Assembly: GCA_020073365.1 (NCBI GenBank)
Contig: JAIQFL010000029.1
Coordinates: 1 to 50,138, forward strand
Direction: 5' to 3'
DNA from: Terriglobia bacterium
GTDB taxonomy: Bacteria; Acidobacteriota; Terriglobia; Bryobacterales; Bryobacteraceae
Length of the DNA stretch: 50,138 nt
Shown here: positions 7,054 to 14,873 of the stretch, piece after piece
Numbering within the stretch: position 1 is the stretch's first letter
Layout of the letters: each line of letters starts with the position of its first letter
Notes under the pieces: model-generated
Database searches by the model: none
The model's input: the letters and a program-made list of their open reading frames with translations, nothing else
What the model was told of the DNA's origin: nothing
Program-made: the position numbers and the translations under genes

Positions 7054-9555
7054 ATGGCCGCCATCCTGCAAGATTTCCTGTATTCCCTGCGGACACTGCG
7101 CAAGTCGCCTGTTTTTTTGGGCGTGGCCGTGCTTTCGCTCGCTCTGGGCATCGGCGCCAACACGGCGATCTTCACGCTCATCAACCAGCTCATTTTGCAG
7201 CCGCTTCCGGTGAGAGATCCGGAGCAGCTTGTGATGCTGGCCGGGCGCGGTAAACATTATGGCGGCAACAACGGGCCCGATCGAATTTCTTACCCGATAT
7301 ACCAGGAAATCCGCGACAAGAACCAGGTTTTCAGCGGCATGTTCTGCACGTACCCGAGTACCGTGAGTGCGTCGTTCCAGGGCCGCACGGAGCTGGTAGG
7401 AGCCGATTTTGTTTCGGGCAACTACTTCCCGGTTCTCGGCGTCGGCGCCGCGGTGGGCCGCGTGTTCACCGCTTCCGACGATCTGATGCAGGGCGGGCAT
7501 CCGCTGGCCGTGCTCAGTTACGGCTATTGGCGCGCGCGGTTTGGCGCCGACCCCGGCATCGTCGGAAAGGAGATCGTGGTCAATGGCCGGGCACTCACGA
7601 TTATTGGTGTGAGCCCGGCGGGATTCGACGGAGTGGAGCCGGGCCGCGCGCCGCAGATTCGCATCCCGATGACCATGAAAGACGACCTGCCACGCTCGGA
7701 TTTCAGCCGCTTGAACAACGACCGCTTCCGCTGGACCGAGGTCTTCGGCCGCCTGAAGCCCGGGATGACTAGGGAAACGGCGCAAGCCGGGCTGCAGCCA
7801 CTGTTCCACCAGATTCTGAGCCGCGAAGTGACCGAGACACCCTTCGCCAAGGCATCGCCATTCGTCAAACAGGAGTTCCTGAAGATGTGGATGCAGGTGA
7901 TGCCCGGATCGAAGGGTCGCTCGAACCTTCGCAAGACGTACTCGAAGCCGCTTTTCGCGCTGATGGCCATCGTCGGCCTGGTACTCTTAATCGCCTGCTC
8001 GAACCTGGCGAATCTGCTGATCGCGCGCGCCTCGGCGCGGCAGAAGGAGATTGCTGTTCGCTTGGCGTTGGGCGCGGGGCGCGGCCGGCTCATCCGCCAA
8101 CTCCTGGTGGAGAGTCTCGTGCTCTCGGCGATTGGCGGGTGCCTGGGCGTTGGTCTGGCAGTGATGATCGACCGGGCGTTAATCGATTTTCTGCCGTCCG
8201 GACATACGCCGCTGTCACTTTCCAGCACGCCGGATTGGACGGTCCTCGGTTTTACCTTCGCCATCTCGCTACTGGCGGGCGCTATTTTCGGATTGGTACC
8301 GGCACTGCAATCCACGCGGCCGCAACTGGCGAATACGCTGAAGGATCAGGCGGGCGGCGTGGTCCACGGCGGCTCCGCCGGATTGCGCAAAGGCCTCGTG
8401 GTGGCACAGGTTTCGCTGTCGCTTCTGCTGCTGATCGGCGCAGGGTTGTTCCTGCAGAGCTTGCGCAACCTGAAGACGCTGAATCCCGGCTTCGAGGTCA
8501 GGAACGTGCTGGCTTTTGATGTCGATCCCACCCTGAGCCGCTATAACCTCAAGTGGACCGTGGACTACTACCGCCGCCTGCGCGAGCGGTTGAGCGCGCT
8601 CCCCGGCGTGGAATCTCACGCTTACGCGGTAGTCCCACTGCTGGAAGACAACGAGTGGGACAACTGGGTCACCATCGAAGGGTACTCGGCTAAGCAGGAT
8701 GAGCGCCCCGATCCGCACATGCAGTATTGCAGTCCCGGGCTCTTCAAGACCCTGAAGATTCCGGTACTGTTAGGCCGCGACTTCAACGAACGCGACGACG
8801 CCGGCGCGCCCAAAGTAGGGATCGTGAACCAGAAATTCGTTAAACGATATTTTGGCGATGCCGATCCGCTGGGCCGTCACGTCGGCATGGGAATCGACCC
8901 GGGAACCAAGACGGATATCCAGATCGTAGGGGTAGTGGGAGACACGAAATACGAGAGCATGCGCGACGAGATTCCCTACGAACTTTACATTCCCTCTGAC
9001 CAGAAGTCGTTTGCGGACGGTGGCACGGTCTACGTGCGCGCCCAGGGCGACCCGACAAACCTATTCAATACGTTGCGCGCGGCAGTGCGAGAAGTGGATG
9101 CCAGCGTGCCGATGTACGATATGCGCACATTAGACCACCAAATGGAGATCTCGCTCCTCACGGAGCGGCTGCTGGCCACGCTTTCGAGTGTCTTCGGATG
9201 TCTCGCCACGCTACTGGCCGCGCTGGGGCTGTATGGCGTGATGGCGTTCATGGTGGCGCGCCGCACGCGGGAGATCGGCATTCGCATGGCGCTGGGCGCG
9301 GGGCAAGGCTCCGTAGTGTGGATGGTTCTGCGCGAAACGCTGACGCTCGCCGGAATCGGCGTGGCCATCGGCCTGGCTGGTGCGTACGGCGCAACGCGGC
9401 TGATACAAACGCAATTATTCGGGGTTGAGCCCACCGACCTGCTCACGCTGGCCGCCGCTTCGCTGGGAATCGCGGCCGTGACAGCGCTGGCAGGCTACAT
9501 CCCGGCGCGGCGAGCTACGGGGATCGATCCGATGAGCGCGTTGCGGTGGGAGTAG
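7054..9555 (+). CDS. ADOP-type ABC transporter permease (duplicated orphan MacB/FtsX permease)
   Basis: Inner-membrane protein of 833 aa with the duplicated FtsX/MacB layout known as acidobacterial duplicated orphan permease. A first helix (VFLGVAVLSLALGIGANTAI) is followed by a MacB-type periplasmic core domain, then an FtsX module near residues 305-425 with KEIAVRLALGAGRGRL. A second periplasmic domain and a second FtsX module (REIGIRMALGAGQGSVVW) close the protein at its C-terminus. The family lacks a cognate ATPase next door, and none is present here. MacB-type proteins act as mechanotransmitters for export of peptides, lipoproteins or small molecules; the substrate is unknown. The N-terminal start is standard (SLRTLRKSPVF), though its ribosome-binding site is weak. 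Confidence 0.93.
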   Translation: MAAILQDFLYSLRTLRKSPVFLGVAVLSLALGIGANTAIFTLINQLILQPLPVRDPEQLVMLAGRGKHYGGNNGPDRISYPIYQEIRDKNQVFSGMFCTYPSTVSASFQGRTELVGADFVSGNYFPVLGVGAAVGRVFTASDDLMQGGHPLAVLSYGYWRARFGADPGIVGKEIVVNGRALTIIGVSPAGFDGVEPGRAPQIRIPMTMKDDLPRSDFSRLNNDRFRWTEVFGRLKPGMTRETAQAGLQPLFHQILSREVTETPFAKASPFVKQEFLKMWMQVMPGSKGRSNLRKTYSKPLFALMAIVGLVLLIACSNLANLLIARASARQKEIAVRLALGAGRGRLIRQLLVESLVLSAIGGCLGVGLAVMIDRALIDFLPSGHTPLSLSSTPDWTVLGFTFAISLLAGAIFGLVPALQSTRPQLANTLKDQAGGVVHGGSAGLRKGLVVAQVSLSLLLLIGAGLFLQSLRNLKTLNPGFEVRNVLAFDVDPTLSRYNLKWTVDYYRRLRERLSALPGVESHAYAVVPLLEDNEWDNWVTIEGYSAKQDERPDPHMQYCSPGLFKTLKIPVLLGRDFNERDDAGAPKVGIVNQKFVKRYFGDADPLGRHVGMGIDPGTKTDIQIVGVVGDTKYESMRDEIPYELYIPSDQKSFADGGTVYVRAQGDPTNLFNTLRAAVREVDASVPMYDMRTLDHQMEISLLTERLLATLSSVFGCLATLLAALGLYGVMAFMVARRTREIGIRMALGAGQGSVVWMVLRETLTLAGIGVAIGLAGAYGATRLIQTQLFGVEPTDLLTLAAASLGIAAVTALAGYIPARRATGIDPMSALRWE

Positions 9556-9984
9556 CGGGAGCGCGCTCCCCGCGGCGGCCGAAAGGACGGAGAGGCAGCG
9601 AGGCTGTTCTTCCGTAGGTAACAGCCAACCCGTAAGTTGGCCCGCGACGTGCGCGGATGACTCCCGCCTCGTCGCGCATTCCCGCCACGCCGACGCCCAC
9701 CAGCACGAGGCCCTCCCTAACCCGGCATAGCCAACCAGGGAAAAACCAAGCTCACCGCCGAGACGCCGAGACGCGGAGGAAGCGCGGAGAAGACCAAAGT
9801 CAAAACTTGAGGGCGTAGAGGAAGCAGAGAGCGCAGAGAGACCACCCCCGACGGCGTGGAAGGATCCTGCCAATTTCGGCAAGAATTTGACCCGGTAGGT
9901 ACTTATGACCATTTGCAGGAACTTTCTTGCGTGCCCGCCAAAAATTACTTAAGTGTCCACTTGACAATTGGTCCGCGCGTGATG
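9556..9984. other. Intergenic stretch with purine-rich degenerate repeats
   Basis: No convincing gene. Around 9751-9805 and 9811-9843 the DNA is a purine-rich run of variants of GCCGAGACGCGGAGG and GCAGAGAGCGCAGAGAG, a degenerate low-complexity intergenic repeat type common in large bacterial genomes. Long open frames across it on the minus strand have repeat-like composition and no recognisable domain. Confidence 0.5.
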
Positions 9985-10007
9985 GATACTTAAGTGGAGA
10001 CTTAACC
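9947..10007. promoter_or_regulatory. Paired palindromes ACTTAAGT and an inverted repeat, possible operator
   Basis: The perfect palindrome ACTTAAGT occurs at 9947-9954 and 9988-9995, 41 bases apart. In addition TTAAGTGTCCACTTG (9949-9963) is an inverted match, 13 of 15, to TAAGTGGAGACTTAA (9991-10005). This lies 32-90 bases upstream of the phosphatase start. An ArsR-family regulator is encoded 1.6 kb downstream and such proteins bind inverted repeats, so an operator is plausible; no binding can be shown here. Confidence 0.4.
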
Positions 10008-10158
10008 AATATTGTTTTGAAGGGGGGGAAGGAAGACCATGGAAGAGCAATCCGTAATTCGCAGCACGTTCGACATCGGGCGCTGCTATCCTGCCACGCC
10101 GGCACGCGGATTCGCCGCTTTCGACGACCCAACCAAGAAGCGCCGCTGGTTGGTTGGG
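9985..10158 (+). repeat. Duplicated 5' end of the SRPBCC gene, upstream copy
   Basis: This segment, covering the leader and the first 40 codons, is a diverged direct copy of 11038-11218. In the coding part 21 of 120 bases differ. The leader also matches, from GATACT through the GGAAGGAAGACCATGG ribosome-binding region. Most coding differences change the amino acid. Confidence 0.85.
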
Positions 10159-11007
10159 CCCCGCGAGCAACTCGCTGCGCAGCTTCTGCTCTTCCGGCCG
10201 GCTGCGGTGCGGGCGCGTCTCATGGCGCTCGAAAACACGCTGCTCTCCGAGGCCATCGCCATGGAAACGGCGCAGCGCGAGCTGCTCCAGCGTGAAATCG
10301 AGACCGCCCGCGAAGTGCAACAGCGCTTCTTCCCGCAGAGCTTGCCCAAAATCGCCGCTCTGGAATACGCCGGCACCTGCCGTCCGGCGCGCGGGCTGGG
10401 CGGCGACTACTACGACTTTCTCGCGCTGGCCGGCGGCCGGCTCGGTCTGGCTATCGCCGATGTCTCCGGCAAGGGAGTTCCCGCGGCCCTGCTTATGGCA
10501 AGCTTGCAGGCGTCCACGCGCGGGCAGGCGCAAGCGGATTCCAGCAAGGTCGCGAATCTCACGGCCAACGTCAACCGCCTGGTCTGCGAGGCCTCGCCCG
10601 AAAACCGCTACGCCACCTTCTTCTACGCGCGGTTCGACCCGTCCACACGCAAGCTGATCTATACGAACGGCGGGCACAATCCCCCCTTCGTGCTGCGTGG
10701 CGGCGAAGCGATCGGGCTGGAGAAGGGCGGCCCGCCAGTGGGGCTGTTCAAGGCCTCTCAGTACCAGCAGGAAGAGATCCAGATCGAACCCGGCGACCTC
10801 CTGACGCTCTACACCGACGGCGTCACCGAGGCGGAGAACTCCGCCGGGGAGGAGTGGGGCGAGGAGCGGTTGCTCGAGACCGTGCGCGCCTGCCGCGAGC
10901 TGGCGCCGAGTGAGATCGTCAAGCGCATCATGCAAGCCGCCGATACATTCGCCGCGGGCGCTCCGCAGCACGACGACATGACGCTGGTGATCGCCCGCGT
11001 GCTGTAA
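10039..11007 (+). CDS. PP2C-type SpoIIE/RsbU phosphatase with SRPBCC-derived N-terminus
   Basis: Serine/threonine phosphatase of the PPM/SpoIIE class, which in other bacteria dephosphorylates anti-sigma-factor antagonists in partner-switching pathways. Catalytic motifs are clear: RPARGLGGDYYDFL (metal-binding Asp) near residue 120, IADVSGKGVPAALLMA near 143, TLYTDGVTEAEN near 258, and the terminal QHDDMTLVIARV. A coiled-coil-like linker with REVQQRFFPQSLP, typical of RsbU proteins, precedes it. Residues 1-40 (MEEQSVIRSTFDIG...) are not part of the family; they align with the first 40 residues of the SRPBCC protein encoded at 11099. The gene therefore looks like a chimera that borrowed the leader, ribosome-binding site and first 40 codons of its neighbour. 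No anti-sigma partner is encoded in this window. Confidence 0.87.
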   Translation: MEEQSVIRSTFDIGRCYPATPARGFAAFDDPTKKRRWLVGPREQLAAQLLLFRPAAVRARLMALENTLLSEAIAMETAQRELLQREIETAREVQQRFFPQSLPKIAALEYAGTCRPARGLGGDYYDFLALAGGRLGLAIADVSGKGVPAALLMASLQASTRGQAQADSSKVANLTANVNRLVCEASPENRYATFFYARFDPSTRKLIYTNGGHNPPFVLRGGEAIGLEKGGPPVGLFKASQYQQEEIQIEPGDLLTLYTDGVTEAENSAGEEWGEERLLETVRACRELAPSEIVKRIMQAADTFAAGAPQHDDMTLVIARVL

Positions 11008-11037
11008 GCTGTGACGCACGCTTTGACCGCGGGGCGA

Positions 11038-11218
11038 TCGATACTCATTGGCGACTCAACCAATTGTTTTCGAAGCAAGGAAGGAAGGAAGGAAGACCAT
11101 GGAAGAGCGATCCGTAATCCACAGCACGTTCGTCATCGAACGCAGCTATCCCGCCACCACTGAGCGCGTATTCGCCGCTTTCGCCGACCCAGGCAAGAAA
11201 CGCCGCTGGTTTGTTGAA
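11038..11218 (+). repeat. Duplicated 5' end of the SRPBCC gene, intact-gene copy
   Basis: Partner of the 9985-10158 copy. It differs in the leader, where ACTTAAGTGG of the upstream copy reads ACTCATTGG here, and in the number of AAGG units before the ATG. Confidence 0.85.
11077..11095 (+). repeat. AAGG tetranucleotide tract in the ribosome-binding region
   Basis: Four AAGG units plus AAG lie immediately before the SRPBCC start codon. The corresponding tract in the duplicated copy upstream of the phosphatase has about two units next to a run of G, so the tract length has varied. Confidence 0.8.
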
Positions 11219-11575
11219 AGTGACAGCCACGAAGTCGAGCACTATGAGTTGGACTTTCGAGTGGGAGGCAAGGAACGTGCCCGTTTTCGCTTCACAAAAG
11301 ACGGTTCCCCGGTGAAGGGGATCGCGTGTACGAACGACACCAGTTACCTGGACATTGTGCCCAACCGTCGCGTTGTGCTTGCCTCTACTATGACCCTCGG
11401 TGAGAAGTGCATCTCGGCGTCTCTGGCCACGGTTGAGCTCTTGCCGTCGGAAACAGGGACCGACCTCATCTTCACGCATCAGGGAGCATTCTTCGAGGGC
11501 GCCGATGGTCCTGAAATGCGTGAAGCGGGATGGCGCAAGCTGTTCGACCAATTGACAGAGGAGTTCCCGCGCTAG
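11099..11575 (+). CDS. SRPBCC / AHSA1-type START-fold protein
   Basis: Small protein (158 aa) of the AHSA1 branch of the SRPBCC (Bet v 1-like, hydrophobic ligand-binding) superfamily. Family hallmarks are YPATTERVFAAFADPGKKRRWF near residue 17, VEHYELDFRVGG near residue 46, the TSYLDIVPNRRVV strand, and the C-terminal helix EAGWRKLFDQLTEEF. No signal peptide. The frame is open upstream to 11048, but MEERSVIHSTF is the homologous start and has an AAGG-rich ribosome-binding region directly before it. The ArsR gene 30 bases downstream makes the usual ArsR-SRPBCC pair, here in reversed order. The natural ligand is unknown; paired regulators usually sense the same condition that the SRPBCC protein handles. 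Confidence 0.9.
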   Translation: MEERSVIHSTFVIERSYPATTERVFAAFADPGKKRRWFVESDSHEVEHYELDFRVGGKERARFRFTKDGSPVKGIACTNDTSYLDIVPNRRVVLASTMTLGEKCISASLATVELLPSETGTDLIFTHQGAFFEGADGPEMREAGWRKLFDQLTEEFPR

Positions 11576-11605
11576 TCAGAGACCGACGCTGGAAGTCGCG
11601 GACCA

Positions 11606-11941
11606 ATGCATAGGAAGAAACCTGATATCGACCGTGTCTTCCACGCCCTCGGCGATCCCACCCGCCGGGCAATTGTGGAGAAGCTCAGCCGCGGACCCAT
11701 TTCAGTCTCGCGGTTGGCAGAGCCCCTCGACATCACTCTGGCGGCAGTAGTTCAACACCTGCAAGTGTTGGAGGAAAGCGGGCTGGTACAAACCGAAAAG
11801 GTCGGGAGGGTACGCACTTGCCGCATCGAACCCGCCGGGCTTTCCGTGGCGGAGCAATGGATCGGCGATCGCCGCTCGATGTGGGAACGCCGGTTTGATC
11901 GGCTGGGCGATTTGCTAGATGAGCCGGACGAAAGTCGCTAG
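11606..11941 (+). CDS. ArsR-family winged-helix transcriptional regulator
   Basis: DNA-binding repressor-like protein of 111 aa. The winged helix begins DRVFHALGDPTRRAIVEKLSRGPISVSRLA and the recognition helix lies in ITLAAVVQHLQVLEESGLV, followed by the wing KVGRVRTCRIEPAGL. The terminal EQWIGDRRSMWERRFDRLGDLL is typical of the ArsR subgroup that partners SRPBCC/AHSA1 proteins. The metal-binding CxC of true ArsR proteins is absent, so sensing of a metal is unlikely. It follows the SRPBCC gene by 30 bases and is probably cotranscribed with it. Candidate operators are the ACTTAAGT palindromes at 9947-9995. Confidence 0.9.
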   Translation: MHRKKPDIDRVFHALGDPTRRAIVEKLSRGPISVSRLAEPLDITLAAVVQHLQVLEESGLVQTEKVGRVRTCRIEPAGLSVAEQWIGDRRSMWERRFDRLGDLLDEPDESR

Positions 11942-12317
11942 CCGACGGGTGAAAACTGACCGATTCCCCGCGGCGGCCAGGAAGTTCGGCATCGAGGTTC
12001 CACGTTCGGAGACCACAGCCGCGCCCGTCATCCCGGGAAAAACGGCCAGGGTACCTTGGCCCGGCCTGGACTGGCCGCCCCCACAGGACCTGGCTACACA
12101 ACTGGGGCAACATGCACCACGGTCGATCTGAAAAACGTGGTGCCCGGCACCACCACGCCGACCTCAGCCAACCTCTTCGGCAAGGTGACATCGGGTAACG
12201 AGGCCACTACCGTCGCCGACGGCGGGGTTCCGATGATGAACCTGACCATCAAGATACTCTGGTAACATTACGGTATTAAGATCCAACGGTATTTTCAGTG
12301 GAAGCCCGGGAGGGGCA
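11942..12317 (+). pseudogene. Region with a possible C-terminal gene remnant
   Basis: No complete gene. Frame 12056-12265 ends in protein-like sequence (TVDLKNVVPGTTTPTSANL, then GGVPMMNLTIKILW) that looks like the last strands of a beta-rich secreted protein, without a start or an N-terminal domain. I cannot name its parent. It may be a remnant of a rearrangement just before the 12318 gene, which itself lacks the signal peptide its neighbours have. Confidence 0.3.
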
Positions 12318-13550
12318 ATGGTCGCGCAGTGGACTCCGATGCGGTGGCCGAGTGCCTGGAAAGACCCGTCCGCTCTGAGTCTGTTGAAGGGCACAGCCAT
12401 CGACTACCTGCTCATCGGCAAGGGTGAAGACCTGGCGCCCGTGCGGTCCCGCGCCCAGCAGGATGGTCTCCACCTGGCGGACCCGGAAGCTGCGCCCACG
12501 GGAATCACGGTGGTCAAGGGGGAATGGCCCGGGGTGAAAATGTCGCGCGGGGGCGGTGACCAGATAGACGCGGGCCCTACCGGCGTCCCCTGGGTGGATT
12601 CCAACGGCTGGGCCGTTCGCCTGTCTACGGCCCTTCACCCGGAGACTTGCATTTGGGTGGATGCCCCGCCGGCTGAGAACGCACGGATTTTTCCGGACGC
12701 CTACGTCATCGCCATCGCAGACAGCGCGGCATACGGCGGCCGGTGGGTTCTCTCGCTCGATAACCAACTCGCCGCGGCGCTGGCCGCCCAGCGGCCCGAA
12801 GCCCTCGCAACGTGGAAGAGAGTGACGGCCGCGGCCGGTTTCTTTGCGGGAAAGAAAAGCTGGTCGGCCTATGCCCCCCTGGCAGTGGTCGGCGTGGTTT
12901 CGGACTTCTCCGGTAAGAATGAATTTTTCAGCCAGGAGTTGCTGAACCTGTTGGCGCGCGCCGGTCAGCATTACCGGGTGCTGCCGAAGGAACGAGTCAC
13001 CGATGCGTCGTTCGATTCCCTCCGGGCGGTGATATACATCGACGCGGACCCGCCGCCGCCCGTTCTGCGAAAGCAGATTCTGGCATTTGTGCAGGCCGGC
13101 GGCATGTTGATTGCCGCTCCCCAGTGGGGCGAGGTTCCGGGGGCGCCTTCGAAGACGGACGAGAATCCGAGATACTCCTTGCGGACCCTGGGAAAGGGAT
13201 GGATCGCGCAGGCCAAAGCCGACCCCGACGATCCATACCTGTGGGCCAACGATTCCGTATTGTTGGTGAGCCACCGCTACGATTTGGTGCGCTTCTGGAA
13301 CGGCGGCGCCACAGCCTCTTTTTACACGCTGGCGCCGGACCGCAAACAGGCACTCGTGCACCTGTTGTTTTACGCCGATCGCGGTCCGGACTCGGCCAGC
13401 GTGCGGATCGCCGGCCGATATCGCTCGGTCAAGGCTGCGACCGTGGAGCAAGCGTCGGTCCCGCATGTGGAGATGGAATTACAGAAAGATGCGGTAGAGG
13501 TTCACCTCCCGCAGGTATCCCAGTATGTTGCCTTGGAGTTGGACACGTGA
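12318..13550 (+). CDS. Uncharacterised protein of the exported sugar-acid cluster, possibly N-terminally truncated
   Basis: 410 aa, family not recognised. The first part (PMRWPSAWKDPSALSLLKGT) reads like the early core of a TIM-barrel or sugar-hydrolase-like fold. The middle (APLAVVGVVSDFSGKNEFFS...LLNLLARAGQHYRVL) resembles a beta-galactosidase trimerisation / glutamine-amidotransferase-like Rossmann domain in which a glycosidase accessory domain would sit. The last ~80 residues are beta-rich. No signal peptide is visible at the chosen ATG, although every later protein in the cluster has one, and the frame stays open upstream; the true start may be lost. GGGAGGGG lies 4 bases before the ATG. 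The DUF362 gene follows after 113 bases. Confidence 0.55.
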   Translation: MVAQWTPMRWPSAWKDPSALSLLKGTAIDYLLIGKGEDLAPVRSRAQQDGLHLADPEAAPTGITVVKGEWPGVKMSRGGGDQIDAGPTGVPWVDSNGWAVRLSTALHPETCIWVDAPPAENARIFPDAYVIAIADSAAYGGRWVLSLDNQLAAALAAQRPEALATWKRVTAAAGFFAGKKSWSAYAPLAVVGVVSDFSGKNEFFSQELLNLLARAGQHYRVLPKERVTDASFDSLRAVIYIDADPPPPVLRKQILAFVQAGGMLIAAPQWGEVPGAPSKTDENPRYSLRTLGKGWIAQAKADPDDPYLWANDSVLLVSHRYDLVRFWNGGATASFYTLAPDRKQALVHLLFYADRGPDSASVRIAGRYRSVKAATVEQASVPHVEMELQKDAVEVHLPQVSQYVALELDT

Positions 13551-13663
13551 GAACAAGAGTGATCGGAGCGAGAGCAAGAATCGCCCGCAAGCGGGCGAGG
13601 CAGGCGGAACCGCCGCCCCACCTCTGAACGCTCGGGACTTGCTGGACTTTTAGGAGAACTGTC

Positions 13664-14869
13664 ATGCATTGCAATCAAACTCGCCGGCATTGGTTAATCA
13701 ACGCCGGGGCCGCCGTTTCCAGCGTCTGTCTGGGGTCTAAGTACGGCCGCGCCGCCACCGCGCCCACCGCGCCGGTCGCCGTCGCTCGATGCAAAACTTA
13801 CGATGTCGGCGAACTGCTTCCCACCATGCAGAAAATGTTCGACCAGTTGGGCGGACTGGGGAAGCTGGTCAAGAACAAAACCGTCGCCATCAAAATCAAT
13901 CTCACCGGCTCCCCCACGTACCGCTTGGGATACCTCCCGCTGGAGGACACCCACTACACCAATCCCCACGTGATTGCCGCCGCGGTGCACCTGATGGGCA
14001 AGGCCGGCGCCCGCCGCATCCGCGTGCTGGAAAGCCCCTGGTCCACAGCCATGCCGGTGGAAGAATACGTGATTCAGGCCAATTGGGAGCCGCGCGACAT
14101 CCTGAGCGCAGCGCCCAACGTGGAGTTCGAGAATACCAACTACCTGGGGCGGGCCAAGAAGTACTCGCGCATGGTAGTGCCTTACGGCGGCTACATCTTC
14201 CCGGCCTTCGACCTGAATCGCTCCTACGAGGACTGCGACGTCTTCGTGAGCATCGCCAAGATGAAGGAACATGCCACCGCGGGCGTGACGCTCTCCATGA
14301 AGAACTGCTTCGGCCTGACCCCGTGCACCGTCTATGGGACCGGCGCCGGCGTGGATGAGCCGTCCTTGATTCCCAACGGCGGGCGCGGTCCGATCCACGA
14401 AGGGAACCGCCAGCCGTCCAGGAGCGCGCCGCCGGAGAAGGACCCCGGCACTCCGCGCCAGGACACTTGGCGGGTGCCGCGCACGGTGGTCGACCTGGTG
14501 TCCGCCCGGCCCATCCACCTGGCCATCGTCGAGGGCATCAAGGCCATGACCGGCGGTGAGGGGCCCTGGGTCGGCGAAGACCTCAAAGGCGTGGCGCCGG
14601 GTGTGATTGTGGCCGGAACGAATCCCGTCACTACCGACGCGGTCTCGATGGCGGTCATGGGATTCGACCCCATGGCGGATCGCGGTACGCCGCCGTTCGA
14701 AGGGTGCGATAGCACGCTGCGGCTCGCGGAGGATGTGGGGCTGGGCACGCGGGACCTCAAACGTATCGAGGTGATCGGCACGCCTATCGCCGAGGCGCTG
14801 TTCGATTTCGCGGCCATTCGCAAGCAACGGCGCAGCACTCCGCCGCCGCGGAGGGGAATGCGAGGGTAG
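13664..14869 (+). CDS. DUF362-type protein with Tat-like signal
   Basis: 401 aa, member of the DUF362 family, seen in proteins with iron-sulfur or unknown redox roles. The N-terminus TRRHWLINAGAAVSSVCLG is a Tat-type signal, so the protein is likely exported folded. Family features include KNKTVAIKINLTGSP near residue 66, the GARRIRVLESPW strand near residue 120, CDVFVSIAKMKEHATAGVTL near residue 190, GIKAMTGGEGPW near 290 and the GTNPVTTDAVSMAVMGFDP motif near 315. No 4Fe-4S cysteine motif is present, so this is a domain-only version. A good ribosome-binding site (AGGAG) precedes the ATG. It starts the tight gene run into the isomerase-like gene (4-base gap). Reaction unknown. Confidence 0.82.
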   Translation: MHCNQTRRHWLINAGAAVSSVCLGSKYGRAATAPTAPVAVARCKTYDVGELLPTMQKMFDQLGGLGKLVKNKTVAIKINLTGSPTYRLGYLPLEDTHYTNPHVIAAAVHLMGKAGARRIRVLESPWSTAMPVEEYVIQANWEPRDILSAAPNVEFENTNYLGRAKKYSRMVVPYGGYIFPAFDLNRSYEDCDVFVSIAKMKEHATAGVTLSMKNCFGLTPCTVYGTGAGVDEPSLIPNGGRGPIHEGNRQPSRSAPPEKDPGTPRQDTWRVPRTVVDLVSARPIHLAIVEGIKAMTGGEGPWVGEDLKGVAPGVIVAGTNPVTTDAVSMAVMGFDPMADRGTPPFEGCDSTLRLAEDVGLGTRDLKRIEVIGTPIAEALFDFAAIRKQRRSTPPPRRGMRG

Positions 14870-14873
14870 AACA

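Noticed and set aside
6430-7809. Long open frame of 459 codons on the minus strand across the hypothetical gene and the permease start
   Set aside because: High-GC antisense frame; the plus strand holds two clear genes there.
9415-9912. Minus-strand open frame in the intergenic region after the permease
   Set aside because: Overlaps the permease end and degenerate repeats; composition is repeat-like and no family is recognisable.
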